Shown here in pieces: positions 62,391 to 64,000 of a DNA stretch of 64,000 nt. The position numbers and the translations under genes were made by a program. Every line of letters begins with the position of its first letter. Positions within the stretch are counted from its first letter, which is position 1. Source of the stretch: Phycisphaerales bacterium (GTDB taxonomy: Bacteria > Planctomycetota > Phycisphaerae > Phycisphaerales > UBA1924); the NCBI GenBank assembly GCA_029260295.1, contig JAJDDN010000002.1, positions 186,001-250,000 of the forward strand, read 5' to 3'. The notes beneath the pieces were generated by a model that had not been told where the DNA came from, did no database searches, and saw nothing but the letters and a program-made list of their open reading frames with translations.

Positions 62391-64000
62391 TCAAGAGGAC
62401 TGAGCCCCAAGTGCCTCACGCACCTGGGTCATCAGCAGCTCAATCTCAAACGGCTTAAATAGCACGCTCTTGAGACCCTCCTGAGAAGCACGCACGATCG
62501 AGTGGTGCGGGTCATACCCAAACCCGGTCATCAAGATCACCTGAGTCTCAGGGTTGCACCTGCGGACAGCACTAAACACCTCGTAGCCGTTCCGGTCGGG
62601 CATCTGGATATCAGACACCACCAGATCAAACGGCTCGGTCCCCTGCTCTTTGATCTCTTCAAGAATCTCAATCGCCCGCGCCCCATCGTTAACCACCGTT
62701 GTATCGCAACCGCGATGACTCAGCACATCGCCGATGATCTTGCGGATCTTGGGATTGTCATCAACCACAAGCACACGCTTCCCAATCAGGAGCGGGTCTT
62801 TCTCACGCTGAGTCAGCGCATCATCAACGCCCAGCAAGTTCTGAGGCCCTTCAGACACGCACCGAACCCGGTCCTTGATCGAAGACACATCACTCAGGAT
62901 CCGATCAATATGCCGGCTCGTCTCAGGGTCTGCAGTCTTCTGGTGGTCTTTAAGCCAATCGATCTCAACGATGATGTCATCAAGCGGAGCGTTGATCTCG
63001 CCCTCAAATCGCCCAGACACCGTCTGGTTCGTCGCGGTCCGTTCGGTGACCAGCAGCTGCAACATATGCAGCGCCATCGCGATGTACCGACCAAAGATCT
63101 CGGCAAACTGGCGGTCCTGATCGTCAAACGCCCCGGGCTGCTGGCTCTCGATATCCATGATCCCGATGATTTTGTCAGACACCCGCAGCGGCACCGTCAA
63201 GCTCGACCTCGCCCCAGTCAATCCCGGGAGGAACATCTCGTCGGTCAGCGTGTCGTAGCACACATAGCTCTGCCCGGTCGTCGCCACACGCCCAGAAATC
63301 CCTGACCCCTCGGCTTCAAGATACAAATCCAGATCCTGTATCTCAACGGGCAACCCGGACTGCATCACAAGCTGGAGTTTATTCGTTTTCTGATCCGTCA
63401 AGAAAATCGCGAAGTGATCCGATCGCAGAAGCTCGTGCGAGTATTTGATCACCCGCTGTTCAAGCAACTGCAAACGCTCAAGCGCGTTCATCTCTTTGAT
63501 CTGATCGACATCCATCCGCACGAGTTCAAACCCCGCGCGATCGATCGCATCCATCTTCTGCTGCGTCCGCTGGGCGATCGTCACATCCCGCACAATCGCG
63601 GCAACCCGACCCGTATGGATCTCATCGCCCTCGATCCGTGCGATGCCTGTGATATACACATCGAAGGATCGCAGGTTCTCATCGGTCTCGACCCGGTGCT
63701 TGGTCACCATCGCCCCGCTGCCATGGCCCGTGTCATGCATTGATCCGGGAATCGCCTCGGCCGCCTGGACACACAATGCTTTGACACGCCTGCGGACAGA
63801 ATCATCAAGCAGCTCAAAGTATTCGTTGGACCAGAGCACCTCGCCCTCGGGGTCCACAATGCACACGCCCTCACCGAGCGCTTTGAGCACCGCGGCCACG
63901 CTCGACTCATCGGGCTGCACCACGATCTCATAACGATCCCCCAGCGTCTCTTTGAGCTGGGCGGTTTCCTCCGGGGAGGCACCAACGATCACGAGTTTGG
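62391..64000 (-). CDS. PAS-GAF-receiver signalling protein, 5' truncated by window end
   Basis: The frame is open to the window edge, and KLVIVGASPEE at its N-terminus looks like the interior of a receiver-like domain, so the real start lies beyond 64000. The visible order is: a short segment (possibly the end of an N-terminal receiver), PAS (about 33-140), GAF (about 180-310; GSGISGRVATTGQSYVCYD), a HisKA-like helix pair (about 325-385) and a C-terminal receiver (VLVVDDNPKIRKIIGDVL; phospho-Asp in LVVSDIQMPDRNGYE; Lys in VLFKPFE). The HisKA-like part reads GRFEGEINAPLDDI, with Gly where the phospho-His is expected, and no ATPase domain is present. Confidence 0.85.
   Translation of the reverse strand, partial: KLVIVGASPEETAQLKETLGDRYEIVVQPDESSVAAVLKALGEGVCIVDPEGEVLWSNEYFELLDDSVRRRVKALCVQAAEAIPGSMHDTGHGSGAMVTKHRVETDENLRSFDVYITGIARIEGDEIHTGRVAAIVRDVTIAQRTQQKMDAIDRAGFELVRMDVDQIKEMNALERLQLLEQRVIKYSHELLRSDHFAIFLTDQKTNKLQLVMQSGLPVEIQDLDLYLEAEGSGISGRVATTGQSYVCYDTLTDEMFLPGLTGARSSLTVPLRVSDKIIGIMDIESQQPGAFDDQDRQFAEIFGRYIAMALHMLQLLVTERTATNQTVSGRFEGEINAPLDDIIVEIDWLKDHQKTADPETSRHIDRILSDVSSIKDRVRCVSEGPQNLLGVDDALTQREKDPLLIGKRVLVVDDNPKIRKIIGDVLSHRGCDTTVVNDGARAIEILEEIKEQGTEPFDLVVSDIQMPDRNGYEVFSAVRRCNPETQVILMTGFGYDPHHSIVRASQEGLKSVLFKPFEIELLMTQVREALGAQSS

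Overview
The window reads as chromosomal DNA from a member of the Planctomycetota, most likely class Phycisphaerae. This is inferred from gene content. The supporting features are an ECF sigma factor next to a membrane-anchored Ser/Thr kinase, two secreted proteins ending in a PEP-CTERM-like tail with a P(A/S)PSG core, a tandem-VWA protein beside a Gln/Glu-rich membrane protein, DUF4230- and DUF1844-type proteins, two membrane proteins with C-terminal CPECG zinc ribbons, a diheme-type SdhCAB, a Bacteroides-type GlmU-like protein, and MreBCD together with flagellar genes. No rRNA, tRNA, CRISPR array or insertion sequence was recognised. The window is almost all housekeeping genes, with a few small accessory insertions and intergenic repeats.

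Layout. 1-12.4 kb: the end of an Asp/Glu racemase, an alpha/beta hydrolase with a large multi-PDZ RseP protease, a HEAT-like protein coupled to a small membrane protein, a PilZ-DnaJ fusion, an aldehyde dehydrogenase / GNAT / half-length aldehyde dehydrogenase cluster, a DUF4230 protein and a membrane protein. 12.6-18.2 kb: fliD-fliS, holB and a secreted trypsin-like protease. 18.4-25.2 kb: alaS overlapping an ATP synthase Fo cluster (AtpZ-like, AtpI-like, atpB, atpE, atpF, atpH) that ends at a terminator without the F1 alpha-gamma-beta-epsilon genes. 25.2-31.9 kb: pgk, mutL, a HIT protein, birA-nadC, fabI and a small conserved protein. 31.9-41.5 kb: sdhCAB (minus strand), DUF1844, a parvulin-like lipoprotein with yraN, a sensor kinase and miaB. 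41.5-52.4 kb: a tandem-VWA protein with a DUF4175-like partner, trpD, ECF sigma plus Ser/Thr kinase, and a divergent coiled-coil protein. 52.6-64 kb: mreBCD, the GlmU-like gene, two zinc-ribbon membrane proteins, polA, prmC, a PEP-CTERM-like protein and a PAS-GAF-REC signalling protein.

Main points of interest. (1) The first 60 bases of polA are duplicated. The 436 bases between the copies carry a small zinc-ribbon gene. The left copy is a 33-codon leader ORF that starts as the polA N-terminus, and its stop codon overlaps the inserted gene's start as ATGA. (2) A family of intergenic hairpins has a constant GCCGAAGACGGC core and variable but self-complementary outer stems. (3) The G/C strand bias reverses between the left and right parts of the window, whichever strand the genes are on, as expected near a replication terminus or an inversion boundary. 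(4) The two aldehyde dehydrogenase genes look like a split ALDH16-type enzyme. (5) A c-di-GMP-type PilZ domain is fused to a J domain.
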